A DNA stretch of 64,000 bases from Anaeramoeba flamelloides (taxonomy: Eukaryota; Metamonada; Anaeramoebidae), in the NCBI GenBank assembly GCA_027625915.1, contig JANTQA010000008.1, positions 2,311,001 through 2,375,000 on the forward strand, given 5' to 3'. The translations under genes and the position numbers were made by a program. Numbering within the stretch: position 1 is the first letter of the stretch; every line of letters starts with the position of its first letter. Positions 26,301-35,953 of the stretch are shown here, piece by piece. A model generated the notes under the pieces. The model worked only from the letters and a program-made list of their open reading frames with translations. It was not told where the DNA came from and searched no databases.

Positions 26301-29198
26301 TATAAAATCTATTACAACCAATACGTTTATGAAACCAATAACAACGACACATCATTTATTTTCAAGGATTTATTATCTGGCAAGTATAACATCCAAATCC
26401 AAGCAGAAAACGAGATTGGATTTGGAAACATTTCAAATGAATATTTATTTAAAACAGATCCAGCTCAGGTGCCATCAATTGTCAGTGGGATCAATAAAAT
26501 CGATTCAAGCTCAATTAATTTAACTATTGATTGGGGTCAACCAACAAGAAATGGATCACCAATAACAAATTATACCATATCTTATAAAAAAAATCTAAAC
26601 ACAAGTGTCAATTGGAATATAATTAATACTGGTAATAATGATACGGTGTATAAAATCACCGATTTAAATTCAGATCAAGAATATATGATTAAAATCTGTG
26701 CTAATAACATCGTTGGGAGTGGCGAAGAATCCGAAATATCCATTTTTAAAGTGGATCATTCAACCAAGCCATACACAATAAACCCAAGCCCAATTGAAAT
26801 CAACAAAACTTCTACAAGTATCACCATCCAATGGGATAAGCCCTTCAATGGGAACTCCACAATCACTAGCTATCAAATTGCCTATAGAACTCCAACAGCA
26901 AGCGATTTCAATATCGAAACCTTAGCTGTTCAGCAGCCTATCAGCAACGTGGAAACATACGTGATTGATAATTTATTATCAGATACCTATGAAATTAAGG
27001 TATTGGCGACAAATAACAACGGGGATGGAAATTATTCTGATATTGTAGAATTGAAAACAAACGATCCATGCCCACCAACAAGCCCGATAAATTTCAAACA
27101 GCTGAATAAATCTTGTGATAGTATGACAATACAATGGGAGAAACCAATTAATAATGGTGGATCAAAGATTTTTAATTACCATATTAAATTAGTCAACTCT
27201 TCAAGGGATAGTCAAAATTATTTATTTAATTACAATATAGATGATAATACTGACAGTAATAGCGATAGTGATAATAATAGGAATTATCAATTTTATCAAT
27301 CTGCTGTTCAAGAAGAAGGTGATATATATAGTTTTATATTGAATAATATATACTCTGACGAATACAAAATATATTTATTTGCAGAAAATGAAATAGGGAT
27401 GAGTAATAACATATCTACAATAATGGAAACCAATAAGGCAAAGGCACCCGGTAGTGTGTCTGATCTAAAAAAGCTAATGAGCACGTCAACAACAATAAAA
27501 ATATCGTTTAATAACGCCGCGCACAATGGTCGAAAAATTAATTATTATTACATTCAATATGTAAATTTAAATAATGCCGAAACACAAACAAAAAAAATTG
27601 TTCCCATGAACGACGACGAGATCCAAAAAGTTGAACTAAATGATTTATTAGATAGCGATTATCAAATAAAAGTTTTTGCTTCAAATATGATGGGCAATGG
27701 AACAATCGAAACACTAACAACAAACCCGGATCCACCAGTTGAGCCGAGTCAAGTTGAAAATGTTAAAGGCGAAAATTCGACCCCAACAAATATTTATTTA
27801 ACATGGGATCAACCAAATAATGGAGGAAGTAAAATAATTAATTACAAAATAAAATCAAATAACACGGATGAAATAATATTAATCAATTCCACATTAAATC
27901 ATTATAATTTAACTGTATCGGAATCGGGTAATTATTGGATAACGATTAAAGCGATCAATGAGATTGGGGAATCACAATTTTGGAGTGATCAAAAAACATT
28001 TTCAACAGGCCCCGCAACGGCACCATCAAAAATTATTAATGTGAGACTCTCTGAGCAGAAAAGAAAATATTTAGTTTTGAATTGGGAAAATAATTATTCT
28101 GGTGGCAAGCCAATAATTGAATATGAAATCAAATGTCTTGAAATTGATGAAGCAAAATTAACAAGCAATAAAACTATCAAAACCAAAAATTTAGATCCAG
28201 GAACCCTGTATAATTTCCAAATCAAGGCAAAGAATATTATTGGATGGTCCAATATAAATAATTTCCAATTTGAAACCTTATCACAATATCCGACAAAATT
28301 AGATGGCCTCAAAGTGGTTGAATCGGAACCATATACTTTATTGTTTGGTTGGAATGAACCCAACGACACAGACATCACCAGCTATAATGTCAAATTTTTG
28401 AGCAAGGGCACCATCTACGAAAATATTATTAACAATAATTATTTGCTAACCGATTTAATTCCCAATAATTCGTACCAAGTCCAAGTTAGATCACAAATAG
28501 ACCAATACTCTGGCAACTGGTCAGATACTTTTACAATGGCGACACAAAAAAACGTGCCCGAAATGATCGACGAAATAACCTGTACCACAACCGACATTGA
28601 TTATTTTACTTTGCATTGGGACACACCCCGGAATAATGGCTATAGCATCGATTATTGGAAAATTAGCATACGTGAAAAAAATAATCAATCAAATAGTTGG
28701 TCGCAAATATTTGACGCCAATAAATATTCAAACCAAGCAAAAATAGATGGCCTCTCGCATGATACCATTTATCAAATTTCCATGATTTCACATAACCAAC
28801 TCGGCGAGAGCCAAGTCTCAAACACCTTTGAATTCCAGACAAAGGATGTCGACAAGAAGGATTCAAATATGGACAAATATATAATCGGCTTTTCAATATC
28901 AGGTAGCTTACTATTCGTGATTGTAATACTGGCAGTTTTGTTCTACAGAAGAAGAAAGGTCATTAAAATGACACCACAGATTTCAGTTTACAAAGTCTTT
29001 GACGACCAAGACGACAACGACGAAAAGGAATTAAACAACATGAGCTCAGAGGAAATCGAATTTGAAGATGAGAGATTGCTAGAAGAAGAAGAATTCATTT
29101 CGAACCTAACCAAAGAAAGTATCCAAAATGACGACCAATCATTATTATTTAAGTCAACTCAGATAAACGAAAGTTTATTAAAAAATGAGGAAATTTAA
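20307..29198 (+). CDS. large type I membrane protein: beta-helix segment, Cys-rich module, twelve FN3 domains
   Basis: Probable cell-surface adhesion or receptor protein of 1660 aa. Exons: 20307-20511, 20600-20806 and 24628-29198; both introns are phase 1, and joining them gives continuous NNGGEGGAIKF, a beta-helix type turn. The start at 20307 opens a clear signal peptide (residues 1-21, ending CVPCFC). Residues about 30-240 carry glycine-rich repeats such as KGGGIY and SGGGLY typical of parallel beta-helix folds. Residues 251-335 are a Cys-rich, EGF/ephrin-receptor-like module (CDECYNGGGC, CTPGTY, CTPCEVGTY). Twelve FN3 units follow to about 1548, with recurring W.KP..GGS.I..Y and SGxY.IKI motifs. 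Unit 3 carries an Asn/Asp/Glu-rich insert and unit 7 an Asn/Asp/Ser-rich one. One membrane span lies at about 1556-1578, followed by RRRK and an acidic tail of about 80 aa with no known domain. The last exon is 4.6 kb without an intron. Domain calls are firm; ligand and role are unknown. Confidence 0.9.
21217..21638. mobile_element. MITE-3, copy 1, inside intron 2 of the receptor gene
   Basis: Inverted ends are CCGTTGTGGAAAAAAAGTG on the left and CACTTTTTTTCCACAACAGT on the right, flanked by TA (21217-21218 and 21637-21638). Each end has two copies of GGAAAAAAAGTGAAACA at an 18-bp step (left: 21226 and 21244). The inner block ATTGGGAACATTACTGAAAA is shared with MITE-2. No protein is encoded. 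A second, more diverged copy lies at 58331-58755. Confidence 0.88.
22145..23757 (-). mobile_element. non-LTR retrotransposon (LINE), 5'-truncated, minus strand
   Basis: Reading on the minus strand, a reverse transcriptase appears in pieces: GDPLTRLLFGF (the QGDP-type block) and QMFADDLILL (the catalytic DD block) near 23350-23550, then IIRDFGMNLK. Further down, at 22184-22486, comes a C-terminal segment with a CEICKK..H..C zinc-binding pattern (CCHC-like). A 22-base T run at 22145-22166 is the poly(A) tail seen from the other strand. The upstream end stops beside a TTAA foldback element at 23755, so only the last 1.6 kb of the LINE is present. The frame is interrupted several times, including a stop just before GDPL and a foreign palindrome at 22560-22800. 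It lies antisense in intron 2 of the receptor gene. The clade cannot be named from this fragment. Confidence 0.88.
22560..22800. repeat. palindromic insert within the LINE copy
   Basis: A hairpin-forming segment sits between two conserved coding blocks of the LINE. Its stem pairs TTTTCCAGAATTTAAAAGAA with TTCTTTAGAATTCTGGAAAA. It then continues with the CCTAGGCACTCTACGACACT sequence that also occurs in the mosaic block at 48940-49870. The other LINE copy carries a member of the same palindrome family at the same place (42585-42775), but in the opposite orientation. Confidence 0.75.
23755..23959. mobile_element. 205-bp TTAA-ended foldback element
   Basis: The left arm begins TTAAGGGATTAGCGTC and continues CTACTACTGGTTTTTGAATT. 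The right arm mirrors it with AATTCAAATACCAGTATAG and ends GAGAATTAA. Matching inner arms (GGGAAAAAATATTCACTTC against GAAGTGAAATTTTTTTCCC-like sequence) make most of it a hairpin. A diverged relative lies at about 39510-39690. No coding capacity. Confidence 0.7.
23960..24400. repeat. partial copy of the 45339-46175 element, then an (AT)n tract
   Basis: The blocks TATCAATTAAAAATGATC, ACAAATTTAAATGTTTAATT and GGATTAGTTACTAATAA match, in order, blocks at about 45470-45650 inside the TTAA element of the RhoGAP intron 3. It ends near an (AT)n microsatellite at 24369-24392. Thus long introns of two different genes carry members of the same family. Confidence 0.6.
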
Positions 29199-29334
29199 AA
29201 CAAATTTAAAGTTAGTTTTTCATTCATAATTCTTTTTTTATTTTTTATTGTTTTTATTATTTTTAAAGTCCTGATTTATTTTCTTTCTGTTATTTTTGTT
29301 AATATTTTTTTTTTTTAGAAATTGATTTTAGCAT
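29199..29334 (+). other. 3' flank of the receptor gene
   Basis: T-rich sequence directly after the receptor stop codon, before the first A-type repeat. It presumably holds the 3' untranslated region and polyadenylation site; no distinct signal could be singled out in this AT-rich context. Confidence 0.4.
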
Positions 29335-29568
29335 AATCTCATCAAATAAACTAAATTCCAAAATTTTGGACACAGTTTAAACAGTTGGAAGAATAAAAAT
29401 ACCACACTTTAAATTCAATTTGGAAATAATTTTGATTTTACAAACTATTTCATTTTTTGTGTCTTTTCTGTTTTGTTTTCATTTTCTTTTTTCCCTGTTA
29501 GGTAATCTGTTTCATTAGATCTGGAATTTTTTTTTTGGAAGGTTGATAGAAGGTTAGTGTTGAGTTTG
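29335..29568. repeat. A-type interspersed repeat, first part only
   Basis: Starts CTAAATTCCAAAATTTTGGA and carries ACACAGTTTAAACAGTTGG, as in the copies at 16330 and 37415. It stops exactly where a TTAAGGGAGTAGC element begins (29569); the second half (the GATCGATCAACC block) is missing. Confidence 0.7.
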
Positions 29569-30401
29569 TTAAGGGAGTAGCTACACCATAAGACATGATA
29601 AAAATTTGTGAGAGATGAGAGAAGAGTATTTTATTTTAGTCGCGTGTGATCGTAGATTCTCTAAAAAATTTTTTTTCAAAAAGTATTTGATATTTTTTTT
29701 TCAGTAATGTTAAACAATAAAAAAAAGGGAATATATTGTTAAAATTGGTTCAATTTTAATTCTTTTTATTTGTTTAGTTTTTTTCTTGGGAGGGAAGATA
29801 ATTTTAGATTCTTAGAAAAAAACTTTTATCTATTTTGTGGTTTAAAATTTGATAAAATATAATCTTATTCACTTTTCCAATTCCACCAAATCCAAGTGTT
29901 TAATATCCCTGACCTGACATGTTATTGGATAATTATTTATTTTTTGGAATTCTTCTAACTATATAAGTCCCATTCCTTTTGTTCTTTTGTAATTCTCACA
30001 ATTGTAATGTTGATTTTCTTTTTAAACAAAATCCATTTATCCCAATGTTAATGATAAAAATAATATATCTTATTGCTTTTTTGTTGTTCGGATTAAAAAA
30101 ATTCAAAAATCATGAAAAAATAAAAAATGAAAAAATTAAATGCCAGGATAGAATGTTGAGATAAGGTTAAAAGATAAGTCATTCAACATTTGAAACACAA
30201 TTTTAAGCAATTCAACTCAATGTTCTTTTGTGACAATTTCTTTAAGACCCAAAAAAAAAATTTATCAAAAATCTCAAGAATAAAGTACTTAAAATAATAA
30301 AAATAAATGAAAATACAACCAAAGTAAAAAATGTTATTTTCTGATCCTCTTCAAATTTCAAAAAAGTTAAAATTTTTCCTTTACCATGGCTACTCACTTA
30401 A
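29569..30401. mobile_element. B-type TTAA-ended element, 833 bp, complete copy
   Basis: The left end is TTAAGGGAGTAGCTACACC and the right end TTACCATGGCTACTCACTTAA, giving an inverted repeat of about 15 bp with TTAA outermost. It encodes no transposase. A related copy is split: its left part is at 36302-36460 and its right part at 37950-38582, the latter ending GGCTACTCCCTTAA. The interior contains an inverted pair around GAATGTTGAG / CTCAATGTTC (near 30150 and 30220). Confidence 0.75.
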
Positions 30402-30648
30402 GTGAAATTTCACTATTATTACATTGAATCATTAGATATTAATAAATTTTCAAAAATATTTTAATTAAAATATTATATAAAATGAAAAAAAATTTTTAGA
30501 AAAAAAAGAAAAAAAAGTAGAATAATTTAGACTAAAAAAAATGATTTGAAAAAAAATTTTTTAAATTTGATGTCTTTTGTGAGGTAAATATTCAACAAAA
30601 AAAGAAAATGAGATAGAGGATTAAACTAATAGACATCTAAAAAAATAT

Positions 30649-30655
30649 AAAAAAA
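30649..30655 (-). terminator. RNA polymerase III terminator of the tRNA-Leu gene
   Basis: Seven A residues on the plus strand, which read as a T7 run on the minus strand one base after the tRNA 3' end, are a standard Pol III stop signal. Confidence 0.8.
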
Positions 30656-30656
30656 T

Positions 30657-30734
30657 GGTATTGACAGGATTCGAACCTGCGCTCCGAAGAAACAGTCCCT
30701 TAAACTGCCGCCTTAACCACTCGGCCACAATACC
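30657..30734 (-). tRNA. tRNA-Leu, anticodon AAG
   Basis: The minus strand folds into a full cloverleaf of 78 nt. The acceptor stem pairs GGTATTG with CAATACC. The D arm is GCCGAGTGGTTAAGGC. The anticodon stem GCAGT/ACTGT encloses TTAAGGG, giving anticodon AAG (reads CUU, leucine). The 11-nt variable arm (TTCTTCGGAGC) with a short CT/AG stem is the extended type of leucine tRNAs. The T arm is GCAGG-TTCGAAT-CCTGT, which keeps the B-box pattern GGTTCGAATCC. There is no intron, and CCA is not encoded, as expected for a nuclear gene. It is a single isolated gene. Confidence 0.95.
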
Positions 30735-31315
30735 TTTCGATAAAATTAATTAAAATGTATTTTTCGCAATTTTTGATAAGATCCAAACAACTCTAAATAA
30801 ATAATTCTTTTTAAAGTCTTACTATTTATTATACTAGATTGTTAATCAAAGTAATAATCTTCAAAAACAAACCACTTCAAATATATTCTCAAATCAAAAT
30901 AAACTCGTTATCAAAAATTTCCAAAAACACAAATCATTTTTTTATAGTGGGTTCAATGGTTGGAACTTCTTTATAATTTATAATGTTCCAAGAGTTCGTC
31001 TCTTACTACCTAACCAGTACTGTTTTTTTGAGATTATTATTCTTTATTACACACATGGAGGTTTTTTTTCTTTGTATTTTTTTTCTCTTTTATTCTGAAA
31101 TAGATTAAAGAAAACTTTTTCTTTTTATGATTCTTGTTCTTGGTTTAGTTGAATTTTTGAACCAAGAAAAAAGGGATGCAATAAAAAGAAAAACGAAAAT
31201 AAAAACAAAGCAAACATGTAAATTGTATGATGAATTTTTCCCATTTCTTTTTGTATGATCTTGGGTAAAATGTTTCCTCTTTGATCCCACTGATATTTAA
31301 TCTCGACAAGAAAAT

Positions 31316-31346
<31 letters not shown>

Positions 31347-31426
31347 GACTTTTTATTATTTTTTGTGTTATTTCAAACAGCAAACAGAGTACAAACTACA
31401 AATAATATTTTTTGATTTCTTTTTTT

Positions 31427-31669
31427 GATGATCCAATCGAGAGCCAAACACGGAGGTGAGGTATTTATTATTTTATTTTTTCATAAAAAAAAAAAAATAC
31501 CAAAAATTTGCATCCAAACTCCACAAAGTAAAAAGTTAATCAAATAGACTCAGTTTTGAGAAAAAACAACAAAATCTTTCAACTTTTTAAAAGACTTTTC
31601 CTTGTCTTTTCTTTTTTCTTTTAGACCAATCTTTTAATAAACAAGCAAAATGTGGTATTTCGAAATAAA
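31427..31669 (+). CDS. possible very small spliced gene (23 codons), uncertain
   Basis: ATG at 31427 opens MIQSRAKHG in a patch clearly less AT-rich than its surroundings, followed by G|GTGAGG at 31454/31455. A strong pyrimidine-rich acceptor CTTTTTTCTTTTAG ends at 31624, and the phases fit to give MIQSRAKHGD then QSFNKQAKCGISK and a stop at 31667-31669. The same frame continues after the stop with a second coding-like run, MEQPKEVFYLRIENPN (ATG near 31702). I recognise no family. The product could be a micro-protein, a leader exon of a gene I failed to trace, or chance. Confidence 0.2.
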
Positions 31670-31933
31670 AAAAGGAAATATACAAAATAATAACGATGGA
31701 ACAACCCAAAGAAGTATTCTACCTCCGAATTGAAAATCCAAATTGCAACAAACATTCCTTTCTATAGTTTTTTGCATCCTGGATACAAATCAAAAAAGTT
31801 GATAATATTTGATTTAAGGGATTAGTGAATACACAAAAAGGAAGCCTAAGATTAAAGTGTATTACAATTGAAAGTAAATCATATTGGTTCTCAGTCAAAT
31901 TTCAAATAAAAGTTGAGTCTTGAAAAAAATACC

Positions 31934-32397
31934 TAACGATGAGAGAAAAATGTTGTACTGAGAAAAATAGTTGGACAGCACTTTTAATTGTGAACATCAC
32001 TGGAAATGATTTTTAATTTCAATCGTTTGCGAAATAACTAAAGAAAATAACAATAATCTACTTATTAGAATAACAATTAATGTAATTCTACTTTTTCAAA
32101 AGCTTATCTCTTAAAATCAAAAGCAAGTGTAAAAATTACCAATTTCCACAATTAATAATAAACTTTACTAAAACTTGGATTTTTGTCAAAATAACATGAT
32201 CTACTTTAGTTATCAACCATTCAAATGATTATTCTACACACACCACTGATTAATGAACTTTTAACACCCTTAAGCCTGGATTTATATAAAATTCACCTAG
32301 TTAACAATAGGATTTGATTTTCAATTTTACTAATGTTCCCAATTAAAAATGGTTTGCAACCATTTTTCTGTGTCAAACATTTTTCTCTCAACAGTAA
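31934..32397. mobile_element. MITE-2, copy 2
   Basis: Full-length relative of 18239-18700 in the same orientation. The left end is GATGAGAGAAAAATGTTG and the right end CATTTTTCTCTCAACAGT. The interior aligns well (GATCTACTTTAGTTATCAAC, then AATGAACTTTTAACA). Outer TA is visible on the left and partly altered on the right. No protein. Confidence 0.85.
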
Positions 32398-32478
32398 CAT
32401 GAAAATAATCAATGACAAGATTTATAATTGTTATTCTTAGGGAAATTGTTTTGTAATTGATTACGAATTTCTTTTGTT

Positions 32479-32656
32479 TTAAGGGACTAGTCTCTATTAT
32501 TTTTCTTTTGACCAATTTCTAAATTTGGATTTCTTCTCTAGAAATAAGTTTAGTATAAAAATAAACAGGGGTTTTAAAATTTAAGTAATTGGCAAAAAAA
32601 ATTCTCAATCTCTATTAAATTTAGGTAAAAAAAATTAATAGAGACTAGTTCCTTAA
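32479..32656. mobile_element. 178-bp TTAA-ended MITE
   Basis: Ends are TTAAGGGACTAGTCTCTATT on the left and AATAGAGACTAGTTCCTTAA on the right: nearly perfect inverted repeats with TTAA outermost, the same terminal motif as the 1.2-kb elements at 6788 and 54794. It looks like a deletion derivative of that family. Confidence 0.85.
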
Positions 32657-32785
32657 GAAAAAGAATCCAACATAACCACCTACTTTGCAAAAATATTATG
32701 ATTATAGAACAATCACAAAGTGAACTAAATTGTATTAAATTGATTGTACACTGAAAGAAAATTATTTACTCTAATTTGAAGAAAT

Positions 32786-33351
32786 TTAAGGTTTACAATC
32801 TCCGAAATTGGAAAGAAGATTATCTTGTGTAGGGTGTATTGATTTGTTAATTTGGTTTTTAGCTGATCGATCTTGGATTTGGTATGAGTTTTAAAAGTGG
32901 TTCAAAATGGCAATTTTTGACAAATAATTTTTTTTTTTTCCGAAATCCAAATTGAAGAGTATAAGATTAATAGATTGGTAGGTGTTCGATCAAAATATGT
33001 AATTTTTATGTTCGAATTTGAATAATATATTTATTATACTTTTTTGTCAATTAACTAAATGAAAAAAAAATTGTTATTTTAAAAGCACCGAATAATACTA
33101 AACCTAATTAAAAATTTTCTTAGAACCCAAAAATTTAAATTTATTCTAGAACACCTACCAATCTATTAATCTTATACTCTTTATTTCTGATTTCGGAAAA
33201 AAAAATAAATAAATTGCCATACATTGCCATATAGAACCACTTTTAAAACTCATACCAAATCCAAGCTCGATCAGCTAAATACTGAATTAACAAATCAATA
33301 CACACAACACAAGGTAATCTTTTTTCAAATTTCAGGGATTGTAAACCTTAA
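32786..33351. mobile_element. giant-hairpin element with arms of about 200 bp
   Basis: The left end TTAAGGTTTACAATCTCC is mirrored by GATTGTAAACCTTAA on the right. Left-arm blocks (GATCGATCTTGGATTTGG, ATGAGTTTTAAAAGTGGTTC, AGATTAATAGATTGG, TAGGTGTTC) recur as complements in reverse order on the right. The arms cover about 32786-32990 and 33143-33351 around a loop of about 150 bp. There is no coding capacity. TTAA flanks place it with the other TTAA elements, but its terminal motif GGTTTACAATC is different. Confidence 0.85.
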
Positions 33352-34078
33352 GGAGGTGGAAAAATAACACAAGAAAAGATATTTTTTTTTTTAAAATTTG
33401 TATTTTTTCATTGAGATACTTCAAAATTATTTTTTATCAATTGAATTTTTTGCCAATTAGATCCTTTGAAGATTTTTTTTTTTTTTTTGAAAAAATTCGA
33501 ATTATGGTGTTGAAAATCCTTTGAATCTTTACCATACTTGCTTTCTAATTTTTTCAACCAAAAGAAGTGGGTTTTCACATAATCATTTTTTGAGAATAAA
33601 CATATCCCCTGATATGGATGGTATCCAAGGTCATAATTTGTGCGTTTAAAGGGGTAAATAGATTTTTTTTAAATCCTGAGTACAACTTTTTATCTAAAAC
33701 TGAATTCTACAAATCATTTTTTTAACCAAATATATTGATATTTTAATAAATACTAGATTGCAACATATACAAAGTATAATAGAATATCATACCAACTAAA
33801 AAAAATAGAATTCAAAAAAATAAAAAGATTGAATCAAGAAAAAATAAATAAAAACCATTTATTTCTTGATCTTAACTGCAAAATTTCACACAATTACTTA
33901 TTTTTAATTTGAGTTTTATTTTTTATTCTTCAAGTTAATACTTTTGTTTATAAAATTTTTGAGAAACAATTTACTTTTTATTTCTTAAGAATTTCCAAAA
34001 TGTTTTTAAAAATCCTATTTTCATCCAATTTAAGTTTTGATTTGAGTTTTTTTTCAAGAAAATAGGATATTTTTTCAA
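33352..34078. other. gene-free stretch
   Basis: AT-rich sequence with an 18-base T run near 33473-33488 and no open frame or repeat that I can support. Confidence 0.5.
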
Positions 34079-34278
34079 TTGGTCAGTTTCACTTTTAAGG
34101 CACAAACTTTAAACGAAATTTAAGGCACAAAAAAATCTCAAATTAAGGCACAAAATTCAGATTCTAGTAAAAATAAATTGTAAAAAAAAAAAATTCCAAA
34201 TTTTGTGCCTTAATTTGGGATTTTTTTGTGCCTTAAATTTTGTTGAAAGTTTGTGCCTTAAAAGTGAAACTGACTGTA
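34079..34278. mobile_element. MITE-1 copy
   Basis: Near-complete palindromic member: GGTCAGTTTCACTTTTAAGG on the left and AAAAGTGAAACTGACTGTA on the right, with internal TTAAGGCACAAA and TTTGTGCCTTAA motifs. The first bases of the left end are altered, so the TA flank is visible only on the right. Confidence 0.88.
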
Positions 34279-34319
34279 TTTATCAGAAATATAGCTTTTT
34301 AAGGACAAATTTATATTAT

Positions 34320-34553
34320 TTAATAATAATTTTCCATTAAAATGTGAAATCCAGCAATCAAAATAATACGTACATAACAACTATAATCCATGTTTCGAAA
34401 TTTAATACATGCTTTTTTCTCTTCTTGTTCCAAGGTAACATCCAATTCACTACCCAATAGTATACCAAAGTTCAAATCAATTTCCAGAGTAAAACTTAGG
34501 TTATTTTCAGTAAAATTTAAATTCTGAATAGAGTTTTGTTTCAAATTTTTCAT
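34320..34553 (-). pseudogene. unrecognised gene fragment with a decayed second copy at 34822-34943
   Basis: The minus strand has a 77-codon frame, more complex in composition than its surroundings, including GILLGSELDVTLEQEEKKA and IKFRNMDYSCYVRIILIAG. A diverged repeat of the same nucleotides lies at 34822-34943 on the same strand (ACATTAGAACAAGAAGAAAA against ACCTTGGAACAAGAAGAGAA). That copy no longer keeps an open frame and ends where a MITE-1 inserted at 34944. I do not recognise a domain. The two copies are best read as remnants of a tandemly duplicated host gene, perhaps the 3' part of the RRM gene just upstream. Confidence 0.4.
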
Positions 34554-34821
34554 AATTTTCTCCTTTTTATGGAATTTTTTACTTTTTTGATGATAAAAAT
34601 TTAATCGAAAATTGACTCTATTTTTGAGATAAATTTTCCAATTTGATCATTTATTTGTAGGATTATTTTTTTTTTACTTATAGAACTTTAAGAAATCAGC
34701 ATAATATTTAATTAGGGTTTATAGTTGGTATCTTTGATCCTTTAATACATAGGTATTCTATAACAAAAAAATAACACTTTTTATTTCGTAACACATATTA
34801 TACTTACTTACATAGTTTATT

Positions 34822-35502
34822 TTGACAACAGTACCGTGATCAAAATAATGAGCTACCAACAACGATAATTCATGTTTTAAAATATAATCCATTTGTTTTT
34901 TTCTTCTTGTTCTAATGTTATATCGATATTAAATATACAATAGTACAGTCAGTTTCACTTTTAAGGCACAAACTTTCAACAAAATTTAAGGCACAAAAAA
35001 ATCTCAAATTAAGGCACAAAATTTGGAATTTTTTTTTTACAATTTATTTTTACTAGAATTTGAATCTTGTACCTTAATTTGAGATTTTTTTGTGCCTTAA
35101 ATTTCGTAGCGGTTTGTGCCTTAAAATTGGAACTGACTGTAAGGATGATGAATTTTTTTTTTGTTTTTTCTTGTTCATTTTTTGTTTTTGCTTTATTAGA
35201 ACTATAATTTTCTTTTTTATTTGTTTGAAAAATTTTTTTTTCTTGGCACTTAGTTTGAAACTCTAAGTTGGCGATTTTGGAATTTTGTTTTTTTGAACAT
35301 TTGTATGAGTACAATGGATTGTTCTACAGTAATTGATGAAAGTATGGCAAGTCCATTATTGGGATTTTTTTTATTTTGGAGAATTTGAAGACCTGGATAG
35401 GAGCCTATCCACTTTGTATTTTTTTTTTTTGATAAGTAGGTCCACTGAATATTCTTTAGGTAGATTTGAGATAAATAGTTTAGAGTTGGTATTTCGGTTC
35501 AT
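34822..35502 (-). pseudogene. decayed RNA-binding (RRM-type) gene broken by a MITE
   Basis: On the minus strand, ATG at 35500-35502 starts MNRNTNSKLFISNLPKEYS, which has the RNP2 pattern of an RRM domain (LFISNLP). After a 12-base A run, the rest of the domain continues one frame over: KWIGSYPGLQILQN, then NNGLAILSS (an RNP1-like strand), TVEQSIVLIQMF and RQLRVSN, stop at 35250. A Lys/Asn/Glu-rich linker lies in yet another frame at about 35150-35310. A MITE-1 copy (34944-35141) then interrupts the region before the downstream piece at 34822. The frame change at the A run could be real decay or a homopolymer sequencing error, but the later breaks and the MITE make a working gene unlikely. A possible upstream piece (DESKTICQLESLAPIL) is at about 35990-36077. 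Confidence 0.45.
34944..35141. mobile_element. MITE-1 copy inserted in the decayed RRM gene
   Basis: TA flank, then CAGTCAGTTTCACTTTTAAGG, and at the other end TTAAAATTGGAACTGACTG then TA. It is a near-complete 198-bp palindrome with the usual TTAAGGCACAAA motifs. Confidence 0.9.
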
Positions 35503-35752
35503 CGTGACAGAAAAAAAATTGTATAAAGGAAAAGTAAAAAAAAAAAAACAAACACTTTTTTTTTAAAATAGGGGTTTAGCTTTTCTTTTCACATTATTTT
35601 GATAACAGTAAAAATAATTCAAAAACTAATCAAAATTTTTTCTAAATTTTTCTCAGATTTTGAGTTGAATCTTTTGTAACTGTTTTTTGATTCTGAGAAT
35701 TCGATCCCTTTATTTTAATTTTTGAATAGTTTTCTTTATTTTTGTTTTTGTT

Positions 35753-35953
35753 TACAGTCAGTTTCACTTTTAAGGCACAAACTTTTAACGAAATTTAAGG
35801 CACAAAAAAAATCTCAAATTAAGGCACAAAATCCAAATTCTAGTAAAATAAATTGTAAAAAAAAAAAATACCAAATTTTGTGCCTTAATTTGAGATTTTT
35901 TTGTGCCTTAAATTTCGTTAAAAGTTTGTGCCTTAGAAGTGAAACTGACTGTA
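35753..35953. mobile_element. MITE-1 copy
   Basis: TA flank followed by CAGTCAGTTTCACTTTTAAGG on the left and AGAAGTGAAACTGACTG then TA on the right. Third near-complete copy within 1.9 kb. Confidence 0.9.

Noticed and set aside
31105-31290. 61-codon minus-strand frame with basic start and hydrophobic centre, considered as a small tail-anchored protein
   Set aside because: Starts at GTG rather than ATG, a stop lies two codons upstream, and resemblance to RAMP4-type proteins was too weak to keep.
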